Shown: positions 6,345 through 6,697 of the stretch, in pieces
How the letters are laid out: each line of letters opens with the position of its first letter
Numbering within the stretch: position 1 is the stretch's first letter
Source: a bacterium
GTDB lineage: Bacteria; Bacteroidota; Bacteroidia; B-17B0; Aurantibacillaceae
Length of the DNA stretch: 6,697 nt
Direction of reading: 5' to 3'
NCBI GenBank assembly: GCA_027364695.1
Contig: DAHXOV010000055.1
Span: forward strand, 1 to 6,697
Position numbers and translations under genes: made by a program
Notes under the pieces: model-generated
The model's input: only the letters and a program-made list of their open reading frames with translations
The model's database searches: none
What the model was told of the DNA's origin: nothing

Positions 6345-6697
6345 ATGAGTTTGCTTACTGTTTACAACGCATCGGCGGGTAGTGGAAAAACAACTGCCTT
6401 AATCAAAGAAATACTCAAAATCATTTTAGATTTAAATAATGAAGGAATTGATCCAAAAAAAATAAAGCAAGTTATAGGACTTACATTTACAAATGCTGTA
6501 GCGAATGAATTAAAAAAGAGATTAGTGGATGTTTTATACAAGGTTGTTTTTGATGAAAGCAACTACCAAGCGCACTATTTTGATGAGAGTAAATTAGATA
6601 AAGAAGAAATAAAACGACGTTGCAAAATAGCACTGCATTACCTATTACATCATTATTCAGATGTATCGCTATTTACCATAGATGCATTTTCTAATCG
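6345..6697 (+). CDS. UvrD/RecB-like superfamily 1 helicase, N-terminus only (runs off right edge)
   Basis: From the ATG at 6345, 117 full codons are visible. They open with the Walker A block NASAGSGKT (residues 8-16; Lys15, Thr16). Motif Ia follows as IGLTFTNAVANELKKRL (44-60), then an insertion rich in charged residues (about 66-92). Motif Ib is DVSLFTIDAFSN (106-117). This matches the large RecB/AddA-like helicase-nucleases of Bacteroidota, typically about 1000 residues or more, which process double-strand ends for recombination; most of the protein, including any C-terminal nuclease, is outside the window. Motif Ia departs from the usual TFTNKAAxEMxxR by having TFTNAVANELKKR. It starts 13 bp after the wecA-like stop with no Shine-Dalgarno, so cotranscription is likely, although the function differs. 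An AddB-like partner could lie downstream; this cannot be judged here. Confidence 0.88.
   Translation, partial: MSLLTVYNASAGSGKTTALIKEILKIILDLNNEGIDPKKIKQVIGLTFTNAVANELKKRLVDVLYKVVFDESNYQAHYFDESKLDKEEIKRRCKIALHYLLHHYSDVSLFTIDAFSN

Noticed and set aside
6362..6562. Minus-strand open frame of 66 codons.
   Set aside because: It is antisense to the helicase Walker A and motif Ia region, which is plainly the coding strand.

Overview
The window looks like an ordinary chromosomal segment of an AT-rich member of the Bacteroidota. Three things support this: base composition (about one third GC by eye), promoter-like TTG / TAnnTTTG elements with almost no Shine-Dalgarno sequences, and gene families typical of the phylum (short HPF next to a Xer recombinase, a RemB/Wzi-like outer-membrane protein, and a RecB-like helicase opening with NASAGSGKT). 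The protein sequences vaguely suggest Chitinophagales/Sphingobacteriales rather than a classic Flavobacterium, but I cannot fix the order.

Layout. Positions 1-1964 (minus strand) hold the N-terminal 654 codons of the 2-oxoglutarate dehydrogenase E1 subunit (sucA); the gene runs off the left edge. A 105-bp divergent intergenic region follows. Everything to its right is on the plus strand: a XerC/D-type tyrosine recombinase (2070-2981), a short-form hibernation promoting factor (3031-3312), a hairpin terminator, a new promoter, a 67-residue single-pass membrane protein (3475-3678), a second and very good terminator, a RemB/Wzi-like outer-membrane barrel protein (best start 3760, end 5241), a WecA/TagO-type polyprenyl-phosphate sugar-1-phosphate transferase (5270-6331), and the first 117 codons of a UvrD/RecB-like helicase (6345 to the right edge).

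Function. There appear to be four transcription units: sucA leftward (TCA cycle), xerC-hpf (chromosome dimer resolution and ribosome hibernation), the small membrane protein alone, and barrel-wecA-helicase. In the last unit a lipid-linked glycan initiating enzyme sits 28 bp behind a surface-polysaccharide-type outer-membrane protein, which suggests a shared role in surface glycans. The helicase 13 bp further on belongs to DNA repair and probably only shares the transcript.

I see no tRNA, rRNA, mobile element, CRISPR array, or sign of a new defence or accessory system. No stretch longer than 300 bp lacks a gene. The most useful observations are that the barrel gene's longest reading frame starts upstream of an intact terminator, so its start should be moved, and that the xerC-hpf pair lacks the rpsU and tRNA-tuf neighbours it often has in this phylum.
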